DNA of 37,199 nucleotides, taken from Hydrotalea flava (GTDB lineage: Bacteria; Bacteroidota; Bacteroidia; Chitinophagales; Chitinophagaceae). Positions 27,247 through 36,134 of this stretch are shown piece after piece. How positions within the stretch are numbered: the first letter of the stretch is position 1; each line of letters begins with the position of its first letter. The position numbers and the translations under genes were made by a program. The notes under the pieces were generated by a model. That model was given only the letters and a program-made list of their open reading frames with translations. It had not been told where the DNA came from and did no database searches. The DNA is taken from assembly GCF_001623405.1 (NCBI RefSeq), contig NZ_LUHG01000035.1:1-37199 (forward strand). Reading direction: 5' to 3'.

Positions 27247-28461
27247 TCAGTATGTACGTTTGTTTTTAAAATTTAACCCAAAAATTCCGGCCATTAATAC
27301 CAGCGCAGCAAAAAGCAATGCTTCATTCGTATATGGAACAGCGTGGTAAGATAAATCTGCAATTCCTTCTATCATCAATAGCAATTCATTGAGTAAAATA
27401 CCGGCAATAAATACAATCATACCTTTTTTGATACCCGGAGTGAGTATGATTATTTCTGAAACCAAACAATGCGCAATAATGTACAAGGAAATTACCCCCA
27501 ACAAAACCAAATGCAAATAGCCAATAACAATTGGCCTAAAGCCATAAGTTAAAGTGCTTAATGCAGGAATGGCTGAACCTAATTGCAACAACAACTTTAT
27601 ACTAAATGCAATGGCTACCGGAAATAATACAATTTTTGTAAACTGTGGCACCTGTGTTAAGAGTTGTTTTTTGTTTTGCAGTATAATTTGTATCATCATT
27701 ATCCAGGCAATTACCTGGGCAAATGCAGCGGCTACCACCAGCCAATAAACGATGGTTGGAATGGGTATCCATGGTGCTGACAGAAAATAATCTGGTATAC
27801 AGGAACCTGCAAAAAGATAAAATAACCATTTTAATTTTTCTGTATTCATGCCACTTTGCTCTAACAAATGATTCCATAAACCCAAACAGGCAAATAAAAA
27901 CCATCCATTGTATTGAAAGTGTAGAAAAAAATATACAGAAGCCAAATAATTGTTCTGCTCAATATGTTGGGTAGCCATCATATAGGCTAAGGCAAAAACA
28001 CCAATAGAAGAAAGTGCATTGAATAAAACCGCAGCTTTAAAATAGGCGTGTGTGGTACTATACCACTGAATTTTCTTTAAATCCTTCCAATATAAAACTG
28101 CAAAAACATAACTTACTATAATAGAAAGGGTAGAGAAAGTGATAGAAGCTGCAGCATACCCTTCAAAAGGGAAAGTAAACAACATGCCATAAGCAGCCAT
28201 TAAATTAGCCCATAAAACCGGTTTGTATTTTTTAAAAGCATGCGGGTTTTGATGATGGGCTAAATATTGCACCAATAACGTCATTAATGCCATACTAACC
28301 CAGCCTGTAAATGCAAAATGCGAGTGGGCATGCAATAAATATTTTTGATTTACAACAGGCAGTGCGTAAGCAATCTTATACCGAAGCGTTACGCCGATGA
28401 TGGCTACAATCAATAAGTTGAACAAACTAACGGATATCCATTTTTGTGCGGCATCTTTCAT
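27247..28461 (-). CDS. Heme-copper-oxidase-like membrane protein without a CuB His pair
   Basis: 404 residues from the start chosen at 28461 (MKDAAQKW); a longer frame starts at 28512. About twelve membrane helices with the motif LLHAHSHFAFTGW in helix 2, FLHFQYNGW in the middle and GYLHLVLLG late in the chain, which recall the heme-ligand helices of oxidase subunit I, NorB and NnrS. No His-His pair for CuB and only one His in the late helix can be found, so O2 or NO reduction in the usual way is unlikely. A heme-binding NO/redox role next to ric is inferred. I recall such proteins being labelled cytochrome oxidase subunit I in Bacteroidota. Confidence 0.72.
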   Translation of the reverse strand: MKDAAQKWISVSLFNLLIVAIIGVTLRYKIAYALPVVNQKYLLHAHSHFAFTGWVSMALMTLLVQYLAHHQNPHAFKKYKPVLWANLMAAYGMLFTFPFEGYAAASITFSTLSIIVSYVFAVLYWKDLKKIQWYSTTHAYFKAAVLFNALSSIGVFALAYMMATQHIEQNNYLASVYFFLHFQYNGWFLFACLGLWNHLLEQSGMNTEKLKWLFYLFAGSCIPDYFLSAPWIPIPTIVYWLVVAAAFAQVIAWIMMIQIILQNKKQLLTQVPQFTKIVLFPVAIAFSIKLLLQLGSAIPALSTLTYGFRPIVIGYLHLVLLGVISLYIIAHCLVSEIIILTPGIKKGMIVFIAGILLNELLLMIEGIADLSYHAVPYTNEALLFAALVLMAGIFGLNFKNKRTY

Positions 28462-28580
28462 AGCGTTGCAAAGTAAAAACAGCATTTTGTGTGCCGATAT
28501 GATTTCAATCATACCAAAGTATAAAATATTTTAAACATTCATGATTGTTGTAAATAAAATGTTTGTTTACAGGCACACTA

Positions 28581-29174
28581 TCAGAAATATACTTTTCCTT
28601 TTGCTATGGCCAATTTTCCTTTATCCTGTAATTGGCGAATACTTCTGATAACCGTTTCTACGCGAAGGCCTGTCATATCGGCTATTTGCTGGCGTGTTAG
28701 TTGTACCATATTGCACTTGGGGCAAAAAAATTTTTTATTGTTTTTGAAATAAGTTAACAGGCTGCATATTTTTTCTTCTGGTTTGTTATTCGCCAGTTCT
28801 TTCGACATTAAGAATTTAAATCTTAATCTTTTGGCCAATAATTGCGAAAACATAAAATGAATCTCCGGTTCTTCTTTTATTAATTGGTGAAAATGATGTT
28901 TTTGTAATCTTAAAATAATACTTTCTTTATTCGAAACTGCAGTGGCAGCGTATGGTCCCTCATCAAATAACGGCAGTTCACCAATGGGTTCGCCGGGTTC
29001 AATCATATCCTGAATAAATTCTTTTCCTTCCTCATTGATATTGATCCATCTTACAGAACCTTCAACTAATTGATAATAAAAATGACATTCATCTCCTTCA
29101 CGGAAAATCACTTCATTGGCTGCTGTTTTTTTGTAGGTAGCCCCAAAAGAAAGTAATAAGTCTGCATCTATCAT
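28581..29174 (-). CDS. Crp/Fnr-family transcriptional regulator
   Basis: 197 residues from MIDADLLLSFGATYKK (29174), which fits the usual start of Bacteroidota family members; the open frame extends to 29336 but the extra 54 residues do not look conserved. A cyclic-nucleotide-binding-like barrel (VIFREGDECHFYYQLVEGSVRW...GEPIGELPLFDEGPYAATAV) is followed by a winged helix: LTRQQIADMTGLRVETVIRSIRQLQDKGKL. The CPKC before the HTH may be structural. It lies between ric and the nos genes, so it is the likely N-oxide or oxygen-responsive regulator of both; no clear Fnr box was found. Confidence 0.86.
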   Translation of the reverse strand: MIDADLLLSFGATYKKTAANEVIFREGDECHFYYQLVEGSVRWININEEGKEFIQDMIEPGEPIGELPLFDEGPYAATAVSNKESIILRLQKHHFHQLIKEEPEIHFMFSQLLAKRLRFKFLMSKELANNKPEEKICSLLTYFKNNKKFFCPKCNMVQLTRQQIADMTGLRVETVIRSIRQLQDKGKLAIAKGKVYF

Positions 29175-29198
29175 GGCATTTTGATTCTGATGAAGCAT

Positions 29199-29690
29199 AA
29201 AATTAGATGCCACAGAGTTTCCTGAACATGATATTAAGCAGTTGGGCACATGATTTTCGTCATGTTTTTTTGAAATGTTCAATCGAAGCATCTGCTGAAA
29301 TATTGATGTACAAAGGGTTTTAATAAAAATCTGCAATTATCGTTTTTCCTGCAATTCGGGTTGATAAATGCAATATGATTCTACGCATAAAACGGTGCCA
29401 TCACGCTTTGTAATCTTGTGTTGAAAAAAAATCATTATTGTCCGACAAAACTTAACTTAAAAATCGCTGTAATTCTTTGTTGTAAAGGATTACAGGCTAA
29501 AAAATGGTTGTTTCAAAATTGGAGGGGGTCTTCCCCCATCTTTTGAAATCGGCTGAAATATACTTCTGTAAAGGGTTTGAACCATTATTTTACAATTTTA
29601 GTCGGACAACAATGAAAAAAAATAAAAAGTTTGTTACATCCTGTTCTTTCAACACTTAACTAAACAATACAATTTAAATTTAAAATTAAC
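29199..29690. other. Divergent control region between the Crp/Fnr gene and the nos operon
   Basis: No gene apart from the dubious N-terminal extension of the Crp/Fnr frame. It holds the second MITE copy. A TTGAT half-site lies near 29360, but no convincing Fnr palindrome or promoter pair was found. Confidence 0.5.
29433..29614. mobile_element. MITE-like inverted-repeat element, copy 2, with 9-bp target duplication
   Basis: 182 bp with exact inverted ends: TTGTCCGAC (29438-29446) and GTCGGACAA (29601-29609), extended by CATTA and CAATG outside. It is flanked by AAAAAAAAT at 29424-29432 and again at 29615-29623, a perfect 9-bp direct repeat, though A-rich. The internal hairpin keeps its stem against copy 1 at 1581-1761, with one C-to-T change giving a G-U pair in RNA. 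A second internal hairpin GGGGGTCTTCCCCC is present. No coding capacity. Its end lies 76 bp before the first nos-operon start. Confidence 0.78.
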
Positions 29691-30182
29691 ATGAAAAAGC
29701 TGATTATTTTAAGCATTTTTGGATTATTGATGGTTGCCTGCAGCAATTCAGGCGAAAAAAATGAAACAACTGCAAATACTTCCGGCAGTGCTAGTGCTGC
29801 CACTTCAGAAACGGCTTCAAGTAGCAATCCATCTTACGATCCCAACAGGGGAGAGGGCAAATTCACCCATGTGGAGGTGAGTTCTACGCTTGATGCAGCG
29901 ATGGCAGAAGCAGGCAATAAAGTGTACACCGTTAAATGCAGTGCCTGCCATAAACTAACCGATGAAAAGTTAGTTGGTCCCGGTTGGAAAGGTGTTACAC
30001 AACGCCATACACCGGAGTGGATTATGAATTTTGTTACCAATACAGATGATATGCTAACAAAAGATCCCAAAGCACAAGCCATGCTTGAAATTTGTCTGGT
30101 ACGTATGCCTAACCAACATTTAACCGATCAGGAAGCCAGAGAAGTGTATGAGTTTATGCGTAAAAATGATGGTGTAAAATAA
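29691..30182 (+). CDS. Lipoprotein c-type cytochrome, likely electron donor to NosZ
   Basis: 163 residues. A lipoprotein signal ends LLMVAC with lipidated Cys17, followed by a Ser/Thr/Ala-rich linker (about 20-55). The single heme site is CSACH (83-87), and M139 in RMPNQHLT is the likely sixth ligand. It is a class I-like mono-heme cytochrome. Placed 30 bp ahead of nosZ on the same strand, it probably passes electrons to the CuA site of NosZ at the membrane surface. Similar small cytochromes accompany clade II nosZ genes. Confidence 0.88.
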   Translation: MKKLIILSIFGLLMVACSNSGEKNETTANTSGSASAATSETASSSNPSYDPNRGEGKFTHVEVSSTLDAAMAEAGNKVYTVKCSACHKLTDEKLVGPGWKGVTQRHTPEWIMNFVTNTDDMLTKDPKAQAMLEICLVRMPNQHLTDQEAREVYEFMRKNDGVK

Positions 30183-30212
30183 CTCAATTATCATTTATAA
30201 AATTTAACAAAT

Positions 30213-32219
30213 ATGAAAAAGAATAACTTTTTTAACTATGCATGGATATCTCTGCTTGTAATGGGCGGTCTTTTTTCCTGCAAACCCAAAAATGCCAGTG
30301 ATGCCGTAAGTGGCGATGCTGCACAACGTGTATATGTAGCACCGGGAAAATACGATGAGGTTTACAACTTTGTATCCGGTGGTTTCAATGGCCAGTTAAG
30401 CGTTTACGGATTACCTTCGGGCCGCTTACTGAAAATTGTACCCATTTTTTCTGTTTTTCCTGAAAACGGATATGGTTATAGTGAAGAAACCAAACCCATG
30501 CTCAATACATCGCATGGTTTTGTACCTTGGGATGATCAGCACCATTTGGAATTATCGCAAACCAATGGCGAAATAGATGGTCGCTGGATTTTTGCCAATG
30601 CCAATAATACCCCTCGTGTAGCAAGAGTTGATTTAACTACATTCAAAACTGCTGAAATTTTGGAATTGCCCAATAGTGCAGGTAACCACTCCTCACCGTT
30701 TATTACAGAAAATACCGAGTATGTGGTAGCAGGTACCCGCTTTGCAGTACCGATGGATAATGATAATGGAGATGTGCCTATTAATTCATACCGTAAAAAT
30801 TTTAAAGCATCCATTAGTTTTATTAGTGTAGATAAAAATTCCGGCAATATGAATCTGGCATTTCAATTGCAGCTACCTCCGGTTGATTTTGATTTGAGTC
30901 ATGCCGGAAAAAATAAATCGCACGACTGGTTTTTCTTCTCTTGCTATAATACCGAGCAAGCCAATACACTATTAGAAGTGAATGCATCACAACGCGATAA
31001 AGATTTTATTCTGGCAGTAAACTGGAAAAAATTAGAAGAATATGCCAAACAAGGTAAAGGCAAAACAGAAGCAGTTCAATATGCACACAATGTGTATGAT
31101 GAAAATAAACACATGGCCACTTCTACTATTGAAAAACAGGTATTGGTGTTGGATGCAAAAGATTTTAAAGATGTTTGTTATTTTATTCCCTGCCCCAAAT
31201 CGCCACATGGTTGTGATGTGGATCCATCCGGTGAATATATTGTTGGCAGTGGAAAATTAGCCGCATTAATTCCAGTATTTAGTTTTAATAAAATTCAACA
31301 GGCTATTGCCAATAAAAAATTTATTGGTAATTATGATGGTATTCCTGTAATTGAATATGAAGCTGCATTGTATGGTGAAGTTAAAAAACCAGGTTTAGGC
31401 CCATTGCACACAGAGTTTGATGGAAGAGGTAATGCTATTACCACCATGTTTGTTTCTTCAGAAATTGTAAAATGGAATATTAAAGATTTAAAAGTAATTG
31501 ACAGAGAACCTACTTATTACTCACCCGGCCACTTATGTATTCCAGGTGGCGATACCAAAAAACCAAATGGTAAATATGTAATTGTATATAATAAAATTAC
31601 TAAAGACAGGTATTTGCCAACAGGTCCCGAACTGGCACAGGCAGCGCAGTTGTTTGATATTAGTGGAGATAAAATGAAATTACTACTCGATTTTCCTACC
31701 GTTGGTGAGCCACACTATGCACAAGCGGTAGCCGCTTCACTCATCAGAGATAAATCAGTAAAATATTTCGATATCAATAAAAATCAAAATCCTTATGTAA
31801 CAAAAGGTGAAGCTGATTCAAAAGTGGTTCGTAATGGCAAGCGTGTAGATATTTATATCACGCAAATTCGTTCACATTTTTCACCCGATAATATTGAAGG
31901 TATAAAAGTGGGAGATGAGGTATACTGGCATGTTACCAACCTGGAGCAGGATTGGGATCTACCGCATGGTTTTGCCATTAAAGGTGTGCCTAATAATGCT
32001 GAATTACTGGTTATGCCCGGTGAAACACAAACCTATAAATGGAGTCCTGAAAAACCCGGTATATATCCATTTTATTGCACCGATTTTTGCAGCGCACTGC
32101 ATCAGGAAATGCAGGGTTATGTAAGAGTTTCTCCTGCAAATAGCAACGTGCCTCTTACTTTTAGCACAGGTAAAAATATTCCTGATGCCGCAACGGCACC
32201 CCCTTTGCTCGATAAATAA
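30213..32219 (+). CDS. nosZ: Nitrous oxide reductase, clade II, with lipobox
   Basis: 668 residues. It reduces N2O to N2 in the periplasm. The seven CuZ His candidates are H110, H111 (DDQHH), H159, H332 (PHGCD), H399, H440 and H501; the CuA ligands lie in the C-terminal cupredoxin domain: H585 (DLPHGF), C622, C626, H630 and M633 (CTDFCSALHQEM). The signal has no twin-arginine motif and so is Sec-type as in clade II, and ends GLFSC with Cys23, a lipobox, suggesting a membrane-anchored enzyme. Preceded by the cytochrome gene and followed by a terminator hairpin and accessory genes. Confidence 0.97.
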   Translation: MKKNNFFNYAWISLLVMGGLFSCKPKNASDAVSGDAAQRVYVAPGKYDEVYNFVSGGFNGQLSVYGLPSGRLLKIVPIFSVFPENGYGYSEETKPMLNTSHGFVPWDDQHHLELSQTNGEIDGRWIFANANNTPRVARVDLTTFKTAEILELPNSAGNHSSPFITENTEYVVAGTRFAVPMDNDNGDVPINSYRKNFKASISFISVDKNSGNMNLAFQLQLPPVDFDLSHAGKNKSHDWFFFSCYNTEQANTLLEVNASQRDKDFILAVNWKKLEEYAKQGKGKTEAVQYAHNVYDENKHMATSTIEKQVLVLDAKDFKDVCYFIPCPKSPHGCDVDPSGEYIVGSGKLAALIPVFSFNKIQQAIANKKFIGNYDGIPVIEYEAALYGEVKKPGLGPLHTEFDGRGNAITTMFVSSEIVKWNIKDLKVIDREPTYYSPGHLCIPGGDTKKPNGKYVIVYNKITKDRYLPTGPELAQAAQLFDISGDKMKLLLDFPTVGEPHYAQAVAASLIRDKSVKYFDINKNQNPYVTKGEADSKVVRNGKRVDIYITQIRSHFSPDNIEGIKVGDEVYWHVTNLEQDWDLPHGFAIKGVPNNAELLVMPGETQTYKWSPEKPGIYPFYCTDFCSALHQEMQGYVRVSPANSNVPLTFSTGKNIPDAATAPPLLDK

Positions 32220-32240
32220 TCTTACCCCTATTCTAAAGCC

Positions 32241-32272
32241 AACTACCGGAATACATCACGATTCCGGTAGTT
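32241..32272 (+). terminator. Strong hairpin between nosZ and the nosL fusion
   Basis: Perfect 12-bp stem AACTACCGGAAT / ATTCCGGTAGTT with an 8-base loop, followed by a T-rich run (TTATTTCTTT). It lies 21 bp after the nosZ stop and 21 bp before the next start, so it should reduce readthrough to the accessory genes or protect the nosZ mRNA 3' end. Confidence 0.85.
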
Positions 32273-32293
32273 TATTTCTTTAAATTTTTTATC

Positions 32294-33328
32294 ATGGCCA
32301 ATCATTTCCATATCTCAAAAATTAGTCGTATTCTTCTGACAATAGGCGGTATTGCATTATTAATCGTAGTAAAAGTGCCCATGTGGCGTATCGATTTATC
32401 GGCACCACAATATCCGGAAGGATTAAGTATGTTTATTTATCCCAGTCATTTGGGCGGTAATATTGATATCATTAATGGTTTAAACCATTATATTGGAATG
32501 AAACATTTACGGACTGAAGATTTTTTTGAATTTTCTATACTGCCGGGTATTATAGTTGGTTTTGCTGTTTTATTTTTTATTGCTGCTTTTTTTGGAAAAA
32601 GATGGATGGTGCAAACATTGATTGTTTTGTTTGTATTATTTGGCATTGTTGCGATGTTTGATTTTTGGAGATGGGAATACAATTATGGCCACAACCTCAA
32701 TCCGGAAGCGCCGATTATTGTGCCGGGGATGGCTTATCAACCACCATTCATTGGGTTTAAACAGTTGCTGAATTTTGGTGCGTATTCAATTCCCGCCTTG
32801 GGCGGATGGCTTTTTGTAGGCGTGGGTTTATTGTTGTTGGGTGTTAATATTAAAGAATGGATGGATGTAAAAAAAATAGCTAAAACACTTGGTCATCCTG
32901 CTGCCGTTATGGTTGTTGCAATGGCTTTTCTAATATTGTCATGTAATACAAAACCTGCCCCACTGATTGTTGGAACGGATAAGTGTAGTTATTGTAAAAT
33001 GCCCTATAGTGATTATCGCTTTGGTGCTGAATTAATTACCCGAAAAGGAAAGATATATAAGTTTGATGATGTGCATTGTATTGTTACTTTTATGCATGAT
33101 CATACCGCAGAAACCGAAAATGGGAAAATTTATTTTGTAAATTTTGAAAATGACCATCAACTCATTCCTGCTGAAAATACTGTTTTAATTAAGAGTGATC
33201 AATTGCATAGCCCCATGAATGGGGATATTGCTGCCTTCAACAATGTTGCTGATGCTAAACAGGCGCTTGAAAAATATACAGGTACTGTAATGGAATGGAA
33301 TGAAATGATAGCTATTCCCAAACCTTGA
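32294..33328 (+). CDS. nosL: Membrane protein fused to NosL copper chaperone
   Basis: 344 residues in two parts. Residues 1-190 form a polytopic membrane domain with helices near 12-28, 81-100, 103-122 and 165-185, resembling the separate membrane protein found in clade II nos clusters (NosB-like, inferred). Residues 204-217 form a hydrophobic helix ending FLILSC, exactly like a lipoprotein signal, after which comes a NosL domain: CSYCKM (231-236) as the Cu(I) site, YRFGAELITRKGKIYKFDDVHC. NosL delivers copper to NosZ. No stop or start separates the halves. It is 56 bp upstream of nosD on the same strand. Confidence 0.85.
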   Translation: MANHFHISKISRILLTIGGIALLIVVKVPMWRIDLSAPQYPEGLSMFIYPSHLGGNIDIINGLNHYIGMKHLRTEDFFEFSILPGIIVGFAVLFFIAAFFGKRWMVQTLIVLFVLFGIVAMFDFWRWEYNYGHNLNPEAPIIVPGMAYQPPFIGFKQLLNFGAYSIPALGGWLFVGVGLLLLGVNIKEWMDVKKIAKTLGHPAAVMVVAMAFLILSCNTKPAPLIVGTDKCSYCKMPYSDYRFGAELITRKGKIYKFDDVHCIVTFMHDHTAETENGKIYFVNFENDHQLIPAENTVLIKSDQLHSPMNGDIAAFNNVADAKQALEKYTGTVMEWNEMIAIPKP

Positions 33329-33384
33329 AATATAGAAAGGCCAAAGCATGTTACCTGAATTTTCTTTGTAATATTTTGTAAAAT

Positions 33385-34626
33385 ATGAAATCTTTTTTAT
33401 TGTGCATAGGCTTCATGTGTGGTGTGTATTGTATCCCCATTCATGCTGCAATCGTTTATGTTGGCAAGGGCCATGCATATGTTAGTATACAACAGGCTGT
33501 AACCGCAGCAAAAAATGGCGATACTGTTTGGGTAGCTCCAGGTATTTATAAAGAAAAAAATATTATCATCGAAAAGCCGCTCGTTTTATTGGGCGAAAAT
33601 TATCCGGTTATTGATGGGGAACATACATACCAGATGATTTCAGTAAGGGCTAATGAGGTAACCATAAAAGGATTTAAATTAATACACTCCGGCACATCCA
33701 GCCTTATTGATATTGCCGGTATTAAAGTTTACGATGTAAAAAATATTAATATTGAAAATAATGTATTAGAAGATACCTTTTTTGGGATTTATTTACAGGG
33801 TGCTACTAATTGTATCATAAAAAATAATCGTTTAACTGCTTATGCCAAAACCGATCAGCAAAGTGGCAACGGTATTCATTGCTGGAAATGCGACAGCTTA
33901 AACATTATTGGTAATATGGTAACCGGCCATCGTGATGGTATTTATTTTGAATTTGTAACCAATTCGCTGATTTGGAAAAATCGGTCAATCAAAAATTCGA
34001 GATACGGGTTGCATTTTATGTTTTCGCACAATGATGCCTATATCGCCAATATATTTCAAAATAATAGTGCCGGTGTTTCTGTAATGTTTACACATGGGGT
34101 TAAGATGTTTAATAATGTATTTGAAGATAATTGGGGCGATGGCTGTTATGGTATTTTTTTAAAAGAAATTACCGATAGTCATATTTCCGGAAACACTTTT
34201 CTAAGGAATACCACTGCTATTTTTTTTGAAGGTGCCACCCGTGTGTTGGTTGAAAAAAATACATTCATAAAAAATGGATGGGCTGTTAAAATTCAGGCTA
34301 ACAGTATTCAAAATACCATTACGCATAATAACTTTTTAGCCAACAGTTTCGACATTGCTACCAATGGCTCGTTGGTTGAAAATACTTTTAACAAAAATTA
34401 TTGGGATAAATATGAAGGGTACGATTTGAATAAAGATGGTGTTGGCGATGTTCCCTATCATCCGGTAAGTATGTTTTCAATGATTGTTGCTGAAAATCCT
34501 ACGGCAATGATTTTGTTTAGAAGTTTTATGGCCACACTATTCGATAAAACAGAGAAAATTTTACCCAGTTTAACGCCTGAAAATTTAGTGGACAAATTTC
34601 CATATATGAAACCTTTACGATTATGA
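33385..34626 (+). CDS. nosD: Periplasmic copper-maturation protein NosD
   Basis: 413 residues with a signal peptide (to about 21). The body is a right-handed parallel beta-helix of repeating turns (IENNVLEDTFFGIYLQGATNCIIKNNR), as in CASH/pectin-lyase-fold NosD. The conserved end NYWDKYEGYDLNKDGVGDVPYHP begins near 338. It works with NosF and NosY to insert or load the CuZ cluster of NosZ. Its stop overlaps the nosF start by 4 bp (ATGA), showing coupled translation. Confidence 0.95.
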   Translation: MKSFLLCIGFMCGVYCIPIHAAIVYVGKGHAYVSIQQAVTAAKNGDTVWVAPGIYKEKNIIIEKPLVLLGENYPVIDGEHTYQMISVRANEVTIKGFKLIHSGTSSLIDIAGIKVYDVKNINIENNVLEDTFFGIYLQGATNCIIKNNRLTAYAKTDQQSGNGIHCWKCDSLNIIGNMVTGHRDGIYFEFVTNSLIWKNRSIKNSRYGLHFMFSHNDAYIANIFQNNSAGVSVMFTHGVKMFNNVFEDNWGDGCYGIFLKEITDSHISGNTFLRNTTAIFFEGATRVLVEKNTFIKNGWAVKIQANSIQNTITHNNFLANSFDIATNGSLVENTFNKNYWDKYEGYDLNKDGVGDVPYHPVSMFSMIVAENPTAMILFRSFMATLFDKTEKILPSLTPENLVDKFPYMKPLRL

Positions 34627-35333
34627 TTATTGCAACCAATGTTACTAAAAAATTCGGCAGGCTTACGGTATTAAACAATGTATCGGTAAACTGTAATAAA
34701 GGCGAATGCATTGCATTAATTGGCCCAAATGGCAGTGGTAAAACTACTTTAGTAAAAAGCATATTGGGTATGGTAGTTCCTGATAGTGGTTTTATAACAT
34801 TTAACGGATTAAACATTTTACACAATTGGGAATATCGCAGGCATATTGGCTATATGCCTCAAATTGGCCGATATCCTGAAAATATGACTATCGGGCATGC
34901 TTTTGCGATGATGAAGGATATACGTAAAGCCGAACACCATGGGCCATTAGATGAAGAACTGTTGCATTCATTTGGATTACCCACCATTATGGAGAAACGA
35001 ATGCGTACGCTTTCTGGGGGAACTACACAAAGGGTTAGTGCTGCCCTGGCTTTTTTATTTAATCCGGATGTATTAATTCTGGATGAGCCTACTGCAGGCT
35101 TAGACCCCATAGCTTCTGAAATATTGAAAGAAAAAATTGTAAAAGAAAAAGAGCGCGGCAAATTAATCATCATTACTTCTCATATTTTAAGTGAGCTGGA
35201 TGATTTGGTTACACAGGTTATTTATATGCAAGACGGGAATTTGTTGTTTCACAAATCTTTGCAAAATCTACAAAAAGATACTGGTGAAGCAAAATTGTCA
35301 AGAGCCATTGCTTTTATTATGAAAAGTAAATAA
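34623..35333 (+). CDS. nosF: ABC transporter ATPase NosF
   Basis: 236 residues. Walker A GPNGSGKTT (34-42), Q-loop at MPQ (78-80), signature LSGGTTQ (130-136), Walker B VLILDEPT (150-157) and the H-loop in TSHILSEL are all present. NosF is the cytosolic ATPase that, with NosY, powers maturation of NosZ through NosD. Overlaps nosD by 4 bp and is followed by nosY after 33 bp. Assignment as NosF rests on the operon; the sequence alone says ABC ATPase. Confidence 0.95.
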   Translation: MIIATNVTKKFGRLTVLNNVSVNCNKGECIALIGPNGSGKTTLVKSILGMVVPDSGFITFNGLNILHNWEYRRHIGYMPQIGRYPENMTIGHAFAMMKDIRKAEHHGPLDEELLHSFGLPTIMEKRMRTLSGGTTQRVSAALAFLFNPDVLILDEPTAGLDPIASEILKEKIVKEKERGKLIIITSHILSELDDLVTQVIYMQDGNLLFHKSLQNLQKDTGEAKLSRAIAFIMKSK

Positions 35334-35366
35334 GAAATATTTAATAATTGAAAGAACCATTTAACC

Positions 35367-36134
35367 ATGATAAAAATTATAAAACATGTTATTGCAGATA
35401 TTCTGCGTAATAAAATAGTGATTGCTTATACTATTTTTTTACTGGCTATTGGTATGAGTGTTTTTAATTTAGAAGATAATACAACCAAAGGCTTGTTGAG
35501 TTTATTGAATATTGTATTAATAGTGGTACCGTTGGTGTGTATTATTTTCTCAACCATTTATGTTTACAATAGTGCTGAATTTGTAGAGTTATTGGTTAGT
35601 CAGCCATTACAACGCAAACATATCTGGTTAAGTTTATTCAGTGGTATAGCACTGGCATTAACACTGGCATTTTTTATAGGTATTGGTATACCGGTTTTAC
35701 TTTACTCTTTTACTGCTACCGGTTTAATATTGGTAGGGGTGGGTTTATTGTTAACTACCATATTTGTGGCCATTGCTTTATTGGCTGCGGTGCATACCCG
35801 CGATAAAGCCAAGGGTATTGGTATTGCAGTATTATTGTGGTTGTATTTCTCTTTATTATTTGATGGGTTGATTTTATTTATTTTATTTCAATTTTCCGAT
35901 TATCCTTTAGAAAACTTAATGTTGGTTTTAAGTGCTTTGAATCCGGTGGATATGGGCAGAATATTAATTCTGCTCAAAATGGATGTTTCGGCGCTAATGG
36001 GTTACACCGGTGCTATTTTTCAGAATTTTTTTGGAACTACAACAGGTATTATATCCACTTTACTGGTGATGCTTTTGTGGATAGTATTGCCGATGGGTTT
36101 TTCTTTAAGAAAATTTAAGCGAAAGGATTTATAA
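35367..36134 (+). CDS. nosY: ABC transporter permease NosY
   Basis: 255 residues with six hydrophobic helices (about 17-33, 43-65, 90-113, 118-143, 148-180, 228-248) and the short helix-loop VELLVSQPLQRKHIWLSLF typical of NosY/ABC-2 type permeases. It forms the membrane part of the NosDFY complex. Last Nos-type gene of the operon; 82 bp precede the hemoglobin gene. Confidence 0.93.
   Translation: MIKIIKHVIADILRNKIVIAYTIFLLAIGMSVFNLEDNTTKGLLSLLNIVLIVVPLVCIIFSTIYVYNSAEFVELLVSQPLQRKHIWLSLFSGIALALTLAFFIGIGIPVLLYSFTATGLILVGVGLLLTTIFVAIALLAAVHTRDKAKGIGIAVLLWLYFSLLFDGLILFILFQFSDYPLENLMLVLSALNPVDMGRILILLKMDVSALMGYTGAIFQNFFGTTTGIISTLLVMLLWIVLPMGFSLRKFKRKDL

Noticed and set aside
29337-29437. Fnr box before the nos operon
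   Set aside because: TTGAT is present but the second half-site does not match; too weak to annotate.
32861-32950. Separate nosL gene starting at Met190 of the fusion
   Set aside because: There is no stop between the halves and no sign of a start region; a second internal start cannot be excluded but is not supported.
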